A DNA stretch of 49,893 nt from a virus. The position numbers were made by a program, and so were the translations under genes. Every line of letters starts with the position of its first letter. Position 1 is the first letter of the stretch. Of this stretch, positions 42,649 through 49,893 are shown piece after piece. The notes under the pieces are model-generated. The model searched no databases. It had not been told where the DNA came from and saw only the letters and a list, made by a program, of their open reading frames with translations. The stretch lies in IMG/VR virus record IMGVR_UViG_3300034062_007461, positions 1-49,893 of that record; one strand, 5' to 3'.

Positions 42649-42977
42649 TAGGTAACCTCAGTGCCGAACAGATTAAAACTAATATTTGTGGTATTTGCAT
42701 ATACTGTTACAACGTCTGTGGCAGCCAATGTTACACCGATTGTTAGCGATATTGAATCCAAAGCAGGAACAGTTGCATCAAAGGCAATATAATGTTTGTT
42801 TGCCAGCGTTTCACCTGCAGGTCTTACTGCAATGCGATATGCTGCTGCACTGGCATTTTGATTACAAACTGATATTGTAGAAGTAACTGCACTTGTGCCC
42901 GACGGAACAGTATACAGTGTATTTGCTGTACCTGCTGAAGGACTGATCTGTCCCAATACTTTATATGTTATCGCCAT
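42648..42977 (-). CDS. small beta-rich structural protein, 109 aa
   Basis: A 109-residue product with TLYTVPSGTSAVTSTISVCN, IAVRPAGETLANKHYIAFD and a C-terminal LAATDVVTVYANTTNISFN. Nearly the same sequence is encoded at 45480-45809. Such proteins are, from memory, common next to fibre genes of aquatic T4-like phages. TAATG coupling joins it to the following glycine-rich gene. A capping, joining or head-decoration role is possible. Confidence 0.7.
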   Translation of the reverse strand: MAITYKVLGQISPSAGTANTLYTVPSGTSAVTSTISVCNQNASAAAYRIAVRPAGETLANKHYIAFDATVPALDSISLTIGVTLAATDVVTVYANTTNISFNLFGTEVT

Positions 42978-42986
42978 TTTTATCTC

Positions 42987-43346
42987 TTATTCTGTTGTTG
43001 TAACAACTTCTACCCAATTTTGAACTTCTTCGTTCCATGCATAAATTTTATCATCATCTGGTTTTGCTATAGGTGCTTCCCATAAGCAAGTATTTTCATT
43101 TAATACCCAAGAATTAAATGGTGTTGGTGGTATAAATGCATCTCTTGTTGCATCATACCTATAACCAATACCAGCATAATTTTTTCGTAATGGAGTACCC
43201 CCATTGATGTGAACGCCTGCATGAGTGTTATAGCTTGTTTGTACCCAGCTTGCGGGATCACCAAACAAACCAGTATCAATTACATCTTGCTCGACAACGA
43301 TAACCTGTGTAACGATACCGTTTTCTACTTTTGCGAAATGGCTCAT
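42987..43346 (-). CDS. phage tail/fibre-associated protein, 119 aa
   Basis: The sequence SHFAKVENGIVTQVIVVEQD, VQTSYNTHAGVHINGG and AGIGYRYDATRDAFIPP is of a type I recall as very common in cyanophage and pelagiphage fibre regions. The Trp-rich end (NSWVLNENTCLWEAP, then YAWNEEVQNW) is part of the same pattern. It is downstream of the GATAAATA box at 43371. The exact role is not known, but a virion structural or fibre-assembly protein fits. Confidence 0.7.
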   Translation of the reverse strand: MSHFAKVENGIVTQVIVVEQDVIDTGLFGDPASWVQTSYNTHAGVHINGGTPLRKNYAGIGYRYDATRDAFIPPTPFNSWVLNENTCLWEAPIAKPDDDKIYAWNEEVQNWVEVVTTTE

Positions 43347-43370
43347 TTTAAAAAACTCCTATTTTCCTGT

Positions 43371-43378
43371 TATTTATC
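43371..43378 (-). promoter_or_regulatory. late promoter-like box GATAAATA
   Basis: One mismatch from TATAAATA, 25 bases before the ATG at 43346. It overlaps the upstream stop as TGATAAATA. Confidence 0.42.
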
Positions 43379-44336
43379 AGAATGTTATTGAACCGGATGA
43401 GGTAAATTGATATATTCTATATCCGCCAGATACTGTTACGTTAGGTGAACCTGTTGTAGCTGTTGCTGCATTATATGTATCTGCATAGCGAAGGATTACA
43501 ATTCCAGAACCACCAGCACCGCCAGAAAATCTTGATCCTGAATAAGCACCGCCACCACCACCCCCACCTCCAGAATTAGTGCCGCCGGCGCCACCGGCGC
43601 CACCGGTTGTTCCACTTGCTCCTCCGTTACTTCCGCCTGCACCGGATAATCCTGAACCAGAAGAACCTCCCCCACCTCCCCCCCCACCGCCGCCGCCGCC
43701 AGCAGAAAGTCTATAACCGCTACCGCCACCGCCGCCAGCATAATATGTTGCAGTTCCGGAAATATCAGTTGATGTACCGGAACCGCCGGTACCGCCAGTA
43801 GGGGATGCACTTGCAGGCCCCGCATTACCTCCAACAGTATTAGAGCCACCTCCACCTCCACCAGCACCATCGATAGAACCATTTAATCCACCTCCACCAT
43901 TATTGCCTTGACTAGGTGATGTTGATGGCGTGTTTCCTGCACCGCCTGTTGTTGGTATAGTAGGAGATAAACCGTAACCTGTACCACCACCGGATCCACC
44001 AGAAGCGCCATTTAATCCAACTGAGGTAGTTCCATAACCCCCGCCAGTTGAGGTAATATCTCCAAATACAGAATTTGATCCCGAAATACCGTTGCCTCCG
44101 CCAGAGCCACCGGACCCACCACCGCCAACGGTAACAGTAATAGCAGAACCAGATGTTACAGAGTAACCAGCCGCAGTTCTGTACCCACCAGCACCGCCAC
44201 CGCCACCATCAGAGCCACCACCACCTCCACCAGCAACTACTAGATATTCAACTGTTGGGGTAGGAGAAGGAGGAGGCGGAGTAATTGTTAGGGCTACCCC
44301 TGATCCGATTGAGATACCATTGAATGAAATTGCCAT
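43377..44336 (-). CDS. glycine-rich tail tip protein
   Basis: A 319-residue product with N-terminal peptide MAISFNGISIGSGVALTI and linker PPPPSPTP. VEYLVVAGGGGGGS opens a long glycine-rich body of about 230 residues. IVILRYADTY and GGYRIYQFTSSGSITF close it. The peptide belongs to the same type as the RCC1 proteins, while the body matches 25853 and 41656. It lies between an RCC1 gene and the 119-residue gene. Confidence 0.8.
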   Translation of the reverse strand: MAISFNGISIGSGVALTITPPPPSPTPTVEYLVVAGGGGGGSDGGGGGAGGYRTAAGYSVTSGSAITVTVGGGGSGGSGGGNGISGSNSVFGDITSTGGGYGTTSVGLNGASGGSGGGTGYGLSPTIPTTGGAGNTPSTSPSQGNNGGGGLNGSIDGAGGGGGGSNTVGGNAGPASASPTGGTGGSGTSTDISGTATYYAGGGGGSGYRLSAGGGGGGGGGGGGSSGSGLSGAGGSNGGASGTTGGAGGAGGTNSGGGGGGGGAYSGSRFSGGAGGSGIVILRYADTYNAATATTGSPNVTVSGGYRIYQFTSSGSITF

Positions 44337-44351
44337 TTTTTTACTTTTAAT

Positions 44352-45470
44352 TTATGACGAGATTGCAGTTGAATGTCTATATCCTGCAGAAACATTCAAC
44401 CAATTAGTTAAAGCACCAATTTGTACTGGACTAGATCTATTTGTGGTATTACCTTGACCTAATTGACCGTAGCTATTACCGCCCCATGACCACAGTGTAC
44501 CGTCGGTTTTAACTGCCGTAGTATGGAATTGTCCCGCATCAATTTTTGACCAAGTAGTCAATGCTCCAACTTGTACAGGGCTAAATATATCAGTAGTATT
44601 ACCTAAACCCAATCGGCCTGTCTCGCCTGAACCCCAAGCCCATAATGTACCATCTGTTTTAATGGCTACATTATGCTGATATGCTGCTTCTATAATTGAC
44701 CAATTGGTCAACGCACCAACTTGTGCTGGACTAGAACCACCGCCCGATCCTCCATCTTGTCCTGCATTGTTTCTACCCCAAGCCCACAATGTACCATTGG
44801 TTTTAATGGCAATCGTATGATGGTCTCCGCTAGTACAGCGCAACCAATTATTTAATGCGCCAACTTGCACAGGACTAGATCTATAAAATGTATTGCCCTG
44901 GCCCAACTGCCCATAAAAATTATTTCCCCATGACCACAGGGTACCATCGGTTTTTACGGCAAACGACGATGAACCGCCGGTGCCAATACTCGCCCACGTG
45001 GTTAATGCGCCAACTTGTTTGGGACTTGAATATGCTGTAGTATTACCGAAGCCAAGTTGTCCCGAGCCATTGGTTCCCCATGCCCACATGGTGCCATCTG
45101 TTTTTATAGCCAAACTATGCTCGCGGCCGCTGGCCAGACTACTCCAACCGGTTAATGCGCCAACTTGTACTGGACTAGATCTTGCGGTTGTAGTATTATC
45201 CCCCAATTGTCCACTGGCGTTATTACCCCAACTCCATAATGTACCATCTGTTTTTATAGCTGTATTATGATACCCACCGCCAGCAACACTTAACCAATTA
45301 CCCAGGGCACCAATTTGCGTGGGGCTCGATCTATTTGTGGTATCTCCCACGCCCAATCTCCCGTGGTAATTTACTCCCCATGACCATAAGTAAAATTCTG
45401 GTGGCGGAGGCAGATCAGGTGTCTCGTATGAAAATGTTCCACCAAATGTTAGATTTTGAAATGTGATCAT
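44352..45470 (-). CDS. RCC1-type seven-bladed propeller adhesin
   Basis: A 372-residue propeller with N-terminal peptide MITFQNLTFGGTFSYE and linker PDLPPPP. Blade 5 is altered: GRNNAGQ is followed by DGGSGGGSSPAQ, which replaces GLGNTT. Several loops use GQG for GLG. It stands apart from the main array, between the 109-residue structural gene and a glycine-rich gene, directly after the second giant fibre. Confidence 0.85.
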   Translation of the reverse strand: MITFQNLTFGGTFSYETPDLPPPPEFYLWSWGVNYHGRLGVGDTTNRSSPTQIGALGNWLSVAGGGYHNTAIKTDGTLWSWGNNASGQLGDNTTTARSSPVQVGALTGWSSLASGREHSLAIKTDGTMWAWGTNGSGQLGFGNTTAYSSPKQVGALTTWASIGTGGSSSFAVKTDGTLWSWGNNFYGQLGQGNTFYRSSPVQVGALNNWLRCTSGDHHTIAIKTNGTLWAWGRNNAGQDGGSGGGSSPAQVGALTNWSIIEAAYQHNVAIKTDGTLWAWGSGETGRLGLGNTTDIFSPVQVGALTTWSKIDAGQFHTTAVKTDGTLWSWGGNSYGQLGQGNTTNRSSPVQIGALTNWLNVSAGYRHSTAISS

Positions 45471-45479
45471 GTTTTTATA

Positions 45480-45809
45480 TTACTTATTCTCTGATCCAAA
45501 TACGCTGAAACTAACATTGGATGTATTTGCAGAAACTGTTACCACATCCGTTGCAGCTAAAGTTATACCAGCAGTAATGCCCAATGATTCATTTCCGGCA
45601 AGTGAAGTATTGAATGAGAAATAATGTTTGGAAGCCAGGGTCTCGCCAGCGGGTCTTATGGCAATACTAAATGTTGCAGACGAGGTTGAATAGTTGCAAA
45701 CATTTAGAGTAGATATTACTGCACTGGTATCAGAGGGAACCGAATACAATGTGGTATTTGTATTCCCTGCTGGATTTGATTGACCAAGAACTTTAAATTG
45801 TAAAGCCAT
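45480..45809 (-). CDS. small beta-rich structural protein, 109 aa
   Basis: A paralogue of the protein encoded at 42648-42977, with the same length and landmarks (TLYSVPSDTSAVISTLNVCN; RPAGETLASKHYFSF; LAATDVVTVSANTSNVSF; a closing FG-x-E). It lies 10 bases below the second giant fibre. Its paralogue at 42648 lies instead just above the glycine-rich gene that precedes the first giant fibre. The duplication of this small gene with a giant gene hints that they work together. Confidence 0.7.
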   Translation of the reverse strand: MALQFKVLGQSNPAGNTNTTLYSVPSDTSAVISTLNVCNYSTSSATFSIAIRPAGETLASKHYFSFNTSLAGNESLGITAGITLAATDVVTVSANTSNVSFSVFGSENK

Positions 45810-45819
45810 ATTTTTATTC

Positions 45820-48800
45820 TCACAATCCTGCTAATAAGAACGGATTAAACGTCTGTGTTGTTATTGCCTCATTACCGAAGAATTTAACTTCAATTGTAGA
45901 GTTTGGTGATGGAGTGGGAATCAATGTTAATATTGTTCCTGATACTGTGTAGTCCGTAGTAGGAATCTGAACCAATCCGTCTATGGTAACAATGATACGT
46001 CTTGCTAACGATACAGAAGTGCCCAATGTTATATTTGCATTACCACCTGCGAATGTTTGACTATCTGTAATAGCATGTACGCCACCGCTGATTAAACCAT
46101 TGGCTGCAAGAGTTATACCTTCACCTGCGGTCAACGCAGATACCACACGGGCATTTGTGAAATATAAGTTACTACCAACTTCTGCAACATTGGCAGTTGT
46201 CAGCCCAACAATAGCTGTTGCGAATACTGTTGCACTTACGTTGGCTGAAATTCTACCGTTCGCTTCAATTGTAATATTGTTTCCAGCCAATGTTGGTAAC
46301 AATGCAATAACATTAGAGTAAACTCTGGTGTTTGTGTAATATAAATTATTTGTGCCTTCAGTAATACCATTTGTATTACCTGTAAATGATGATGCACCTA
46401 CACCCGTTAAAGATGAACCATCACCAAAGAATTTTGTTGCAGTTACATTGCCAGTTGCTACAATATTGCTTGAATTTAAATTAATATTGGCCGCAGTTAT
46501 GCTAACATTGCTTGCTGCATTGATATTAAAATTACTGGTAGACGTTATCGAACCTGTACCTGTAGCAGTTGATATGAATGTATTAGAATATACGTTGCCC
46601 GTTAATATAATATTTCCACCAGAAACAATATTAAAGTCACCGGTTGCCGTTAATGTACCTGTACCGGTTGCTGCAGCAATAAAGCTATTGGCAATAACGT
46701 TGCCTGCATTAATGTTACCGGTATATGTTGTTAGGAATGCACCTACATTTGCGTTACCATATGTGCTAATTACTGGATTGGCCGCAAGATACGCAATAAC
46801 ATTAGATACCACGCGAGCATTTGAGTAATATAAATTGCCGCCAAATTCATTTACGTTGGCTGTGTTTAAGCCTGTAACCGAACTTGCGTTCAATGTCGTT
46901 GTAGATGAAATCTGACCATTTCCGCTGATTGATATACCAGAACCTGCGGACAATGCAGAAACAACTCTTGCATTTGTAAAATATAAATTACCGCTTGTTT
47001 CAATAACATTAGCAGTATATAAACCAACCCAGTTTACAGCTGTAATGGTATTTGTGCTAATTAGGTTAGCCTCCGTAATAGAGCCACCTGTTCCGCCACC
47101 TACAATAGTGTTCGCAAAAATAACGCTAGCAGAAATATTATTTGCGCTAATTAAATTAGCACCCGTAATAGAACCGCCTAAGCCTTGGCCTGCAATAATC
47201 GCATTAGCATTAATATTGCCCGCATTAATATTGCCGGTATACGTTGTTAGGAATGCACCTACATTGGCATTACCAAATGTTCCGCCCTGTGGATTTGCTG
47301 CAAGATATGCCGTAACATTTGATAATACTCTGGCATTTGTGTAATATAAATTACTATTTGATTCGGATACGTTAGCAGTGGTCAAGCCAACAATGGATAA
47401 AACATTTACTGTTGCACTAGCTGTAGCAGAAATTCTACCATTTGCGGCAATTGTAATATTATCGCCGGCCAAGGATGGTAAGAATCCTATAACATTTGAT
47501 TGAACTCTTGCATTTGTAAAATATAAATTACCACTTGTTTCAATTACGTTGGCTGTGTATAAACCAATCCAATTTACTGAAGAAATGTTATTTGTGCTGA
47601 TCAAATTAGCACCAGTAACAGAACCTCCAGAGCCACCACCAATAATGGTGTTTGCAGTAATAACACTTGCAGAAATATTATTTGCGCTAATTAAATTAGC
47701 ACCAGTAATAGAACCACCTAAACCAGTTCCCGAAATAATCGCATTAGCAATTACATTGCCTGCACTAATGTTACCAGTATATGTTGTTAGGAAAGCCCCA
47801 ACATTGGCATTGCCATAAGTACTAATTACCGGATTTGCTGCAAGGTAAGCGGTAACATTTGACAATACTCTGGCATTTGAATAATATAAATTGCCACCAA
47901 ATTCATTTACGTTGGCTGTGTTTAAGCCTGTAACAGAACTTGCGTTTACTGTTGCTGTAGATGATATTTGGCCGTTTGCAGATAATGAAATACCTGAGCC
48001 TGCGGACAATGCAGAAACAACTCTGGCATTTGTAAAATATAAATTACCACTGGTTTCAATAACATTCGCAGTATATAAATTGTGCCATGTTGTTGATGAA
48101 ATTCTTCCCGCAGTAACATTTCCAGTTGTTACGATATTGTTTGAATTTAAATTAATGTTACTTGCTGTTATATTAACATTGCCGGCAGCATTAATATTAA
48201 AGTCGGATGTTGATGCAATTGATCCAGAGCCTGTTGCGGTAGATATAAATGTATTGGCAAAAACATTACCTGTTAATCTAATGTTGCCGCCGGAAACAAT
48301 ATTAAAATCGCCAGTGGCGTTTAATGTACCTGTACCTGGTGCAGTAGATATAAAACTATTTGCAATTACATTACCAGCACTAATATTACCGGTATACGTT
48401 GTTAGGAAAGCGCTCACATTAGCTGTGCCAAATGTGCCAACTTGCGGATTTGCTTCAAGATATGCAGTAACATTCGATAACACACGAGCATTTGTATAAT
48501 ATAAATTGCTATTTGATTCTGATACGTTAGCTGTGTTCAAACCTACAACTGAACTTGCGTTTACTGTTGTTGTGGATGAAATTTGTCCGTTACCGCTAAT
48601 TGCAATACCGGAACCAGCTGACAATGCAGAAACAACTCTGGCATTTGTAAAATACAAATTACCACTGGTTTCAATTACATTTGCTGTGTATAGTCCAAGC
48701 CAATTTACAGATGAAATATTATTTGTACTAATTAGGTTAGCACCTGTAAACGAACCGCCTGTTCCTGAACCAGTAATAATTGTGTTAGCAATTACATTAC

Positions 48801-49893
48801 CAGCACTAATGTTACCTGTATATGCAGATAACAGTGCAATAACATTAGCATATACTCTTGCGTTTGTATAATATAAATTGCCTGCAACTTCTGTTACGTT
48901 TGCAGTAGATAAATTGTTAACAGTTGTTTCAATTGTTGCTGTTACATTTGCCGTTGCACGAATCGTACCTGTAGCCGGGTCATAGATAATTGTAGAGTCG
49001 CCAGCGCTTAATGCCGCTCTTGCAAGAGCATTACTAAAATACTTGTTAGTGCCTTCGGTTAAATTACTTGTGGTGAAGTTGCTTAATGTTGATACTGTAC
49101 CTTGTACATTACCAAATAATGTGGTAGCCGATAAATTTGCCAATCTAAATGACGCGTGCGCAGTATTGATAAAGATGTTTGCATCGGGTGCAGGATCGTA
49201 GTTATCAAATACTTTAAATGTTCCGTCGGTTGCATCTCTAAAGAAACCGGCATTATGATATACGCCATCGTTATAGTTAAATGCAATACCTAGATCCGGA
49301 TTTGCAGATGGTGAACCATTGTTCAAATAAATCATATTGTCCGATATGGACAAATTATTTGAGCTGTGAGTTGTTACATTACCGTAAAAATTTACAGGCC
49401 CGGTAACATTTAATCCACCAAATGTAACATTTGAAGATGTGGATACATTTTGACCAATTGAAATACCGCCGGTTGTGTTATCATATGATACGCCAGTATC
49501 GCCAGATAATGCAGATCTTACACGAGAATTTGTATAATAAAGATTGTTTAGTTCTGTAACATTGGCAGTTGTAATATTTGCTGTTAAAGGACCGTTAATA
49601 ACAACGCCATCACTACCGCTTAAAGTAACAATGCCGATCGCAGATACTGTTACGTTGCCAGTAGATGATATTAATCCTGAGCCTGGACCGGTTGATACAA
49701 AATTATTTGCAATTACATTGCCGCTAACATTCAAATTACCAACAACACTATTAACAGCTACCGCTAATAAATTAGCAGAAATTCTACCATTTGCAGCAAT
49801 AATAATATTATCGCCGGCTAATGTGGGTAACAACGCAATAACATTAGATGCTACTCTTGCATTGGTATAATATAAATTGTTTAATTCTACAAC
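45820..49893 (-). CDS. giant repeat-rich tail fibre, N-terminus beyond the window
   Basis: A partial gene of at least 1357 codons. The frame stays open to the right edge, where it reads NNLYYTNARVASNV, so the true start is outside. It repeats the LYYTNARV, AGNVIAN and STGNLNI-type modules of the 1787-residue fibre and shares the FFGDGSSLTGVGASSF module. A globular-looking segment (SDNMIYLNNGSPSANPDLG, then YHNAGFFRDATDGTF) is typical of T4-like fibres. The C-terminus differs: RRIIVTIDGLVQIPTTDY then VKFFGNEAI. Confidence 0.85.
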   Translation of the reverse strand, partial: VVELNNLYYTNARVASNVIALLPTLAGDNIIIAANGRISANLLAVAVNSVVGNLNVSGNVIANNFVSTGPGSGLISSTGNVTVSAIGIVTLSGSDGVVINGPLTANITTANVTELNNLYYTNSRVRSALSGDTGVSYDNTTGGISIGQNVSTSSNVTFGGLNVTGPVNFYGNVTTHSSNNLSISDNMIYLNNGSPSANPDLGIAFNYNDGVYHNAGFFRDATDGTFKVFDNYDPAPDANIFINTAHASFRLANLSATTLFGNVQGTVSTLSNFTTSNLTEGTNKYFSNALARAALSAGDSTIIYDPATGTIRATANVTATIETTVNNLSTANVTEVAGNLYYTNARVYANVIALLSAYTGNISAGNVIANTIITGSGTGGSFTGANLISTNNISSVNWLGLYTANVIETSGNLYFTNARVVSALSAGSGIAISGNGQISSTTTVNASSVVGLNTANVSESNSNLYYTNARVLSNVTAYLEANPQVGTFGTANVSAFLTTYTGNISAGNVIANSFISTAPGTGTLNATGDFNIVSGGNIRLTGNVFANTFISTATGSGSIASTSDFNINAAGNVNITASNINLNSNNIVTTGNVTAGRISSTTWHNLYTANVIETSGNLYFTNARVVSALSAGSGISLSANGQISSTATVNASSVTGLNTANVNEFGGNLYYSNARVLSNVTAYLAANPVISTYGNANVGAFLTTYTGNISAGNVIANAIISGTGLGGSITGANLISANNISASVITANTIIGGGSGGSVTGANLISTNNISSVNWIGLYTANVIETSGNLYFTNARVQSNVIGFLPSLAGDNITIAANGRISATASATVNVLSIVGLTTANVSESNSNLYYTNARVLSNVTAYLAANPQGGTFGNANVGAFLTTYTGNINAGNINANAIIAGQGLGGSITGANLISANNISASVIFANTIVGGGTGGSITEANLISTNTITAVNWVGLYTANVIETSGNLYFTNARVVSALSAGSGISISGNGQISSTTTLNASSVTGLNTANVNEFGGNLYYSNARVVSNVIAYLAANPVISTYGNANVGAFLTTYTGNINAGNVIANSFIAAATGTGTLTATGDFNIVSGGNIILTGNVYSNTFISTATGTGSITSTSNFNINAASNVSITAANINLNSSNIVATGNVTATKFFGDGSSLTGVGASSFTGNTNGITEGTNNLYYTNTRVYSNVIALLPTLAGNNITIEANGRISANVSATVFATAIVGLTTANVAEVGSNLYFTNARVVSALTAGEGITLAANGLISGGVHAITDSQTFAGGNANITLGTSVSLARRIIVTIDGLVQIPTTDYTVSGTILTLIPTPSPNSTIEVKFFGNEAITTQTFNPFLLAGL

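Noticed and set aside
46100-49870. Plus-strand frames opposite the second giant fibre
   Set aside because: The same repeat-driven mirror frames with LPVYVVRNAPTLAL-type strings; there is no ribosome site or independent motif.
1-49893. tRNA or rRNA genes
   Set aside because: I saw no convincing tRNA-like cloverleaf or rRNA sequence while reading, although a covariance-model scan would be needed to exclude a tRNA fully.

Overview
The window looks like part of the genome of a T4-like (contractile-tailed) bacteriophage of an AT-rich, probably aquatic Gram-negative host. The reasons are: a T4 gp61-type primase; phage nucleotide-metabolism genes (NrdA, NrdB, thioredoxin, ThyX, dCMP deaminase); a two-gene spanin pair; tail-fibre and collar proteins; almost gap-free packing with ATGA or TAATG junctions; and T4-type late promoter boxes (TATAAATA and variants). 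The host cannot be named from the sequence. Marine or freshwater relatives of cyanophages and pelagiphages are the closest recollection.

Layout, left to right. Positions 29-1108 hold a plus-strand string of small coupled genes of unknown function. Everything else is on the minus strand and is transcribed right to left. Positions 1094-3869 are a short late unit (GIY-YIG-like protein, glycine-rich adhesin, RCC1 propeller, unknown) behind a late box at 3892-3899. Positions 3895-11950 are the early/metabolic block (primase, ThyX, spanins, NrdA, thioredoxin, NrdB, Cys-rich protein, zinc ribbons, dCMP deaminase, cytidylyltransferase-like). It is headed by a near-perfect sigma70 promoter at 11973-12001 whose initial transcript runs into a hairpin at the primase start codon. 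Positions 11998-16902 are a late unit with structural, tail-assembly and membrane proteins.

Positions 16948-17739 encode a fused APS-kinase-like/nucleotidyltransferase protein. Positions 17800-28297 are a late array of eight consecutive RCC1 propeller genes interrupted by one glycine-rich gene. Positions 28365-33400 are an enzyme island: two 2OG-oxygenase-like proteins, two sulfotransferases (one fused to a GT9-like glycosyltransferase), a GT2-like glycosyltransferase and a methyltransferase. A second sigma70 promoter lies inside it, at 31550-31578. Positions 33441-49893 are a fibre region with three more RCC1 genes, two more glycine-rich genes, three small paralogous structural proteins and two giant repeat fibres (1787 aa, and more than 1350 aa running off the window).

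The striking feature is the receptor-binding repertoire. There are twelve RCC1 proteins, each with exactly seven blades and a split, circularly closed first blade, and five glycine-rich proteins. Most share a short N-terminal beta-type peptide followed by a proline linker. This suggests interchangeable tip proteins plugged into a common socket, perhaps on the giant fibres. The embedded sulfo/glycosyl-transfer enzymes could modify those fibres or the host surface; that is inference.
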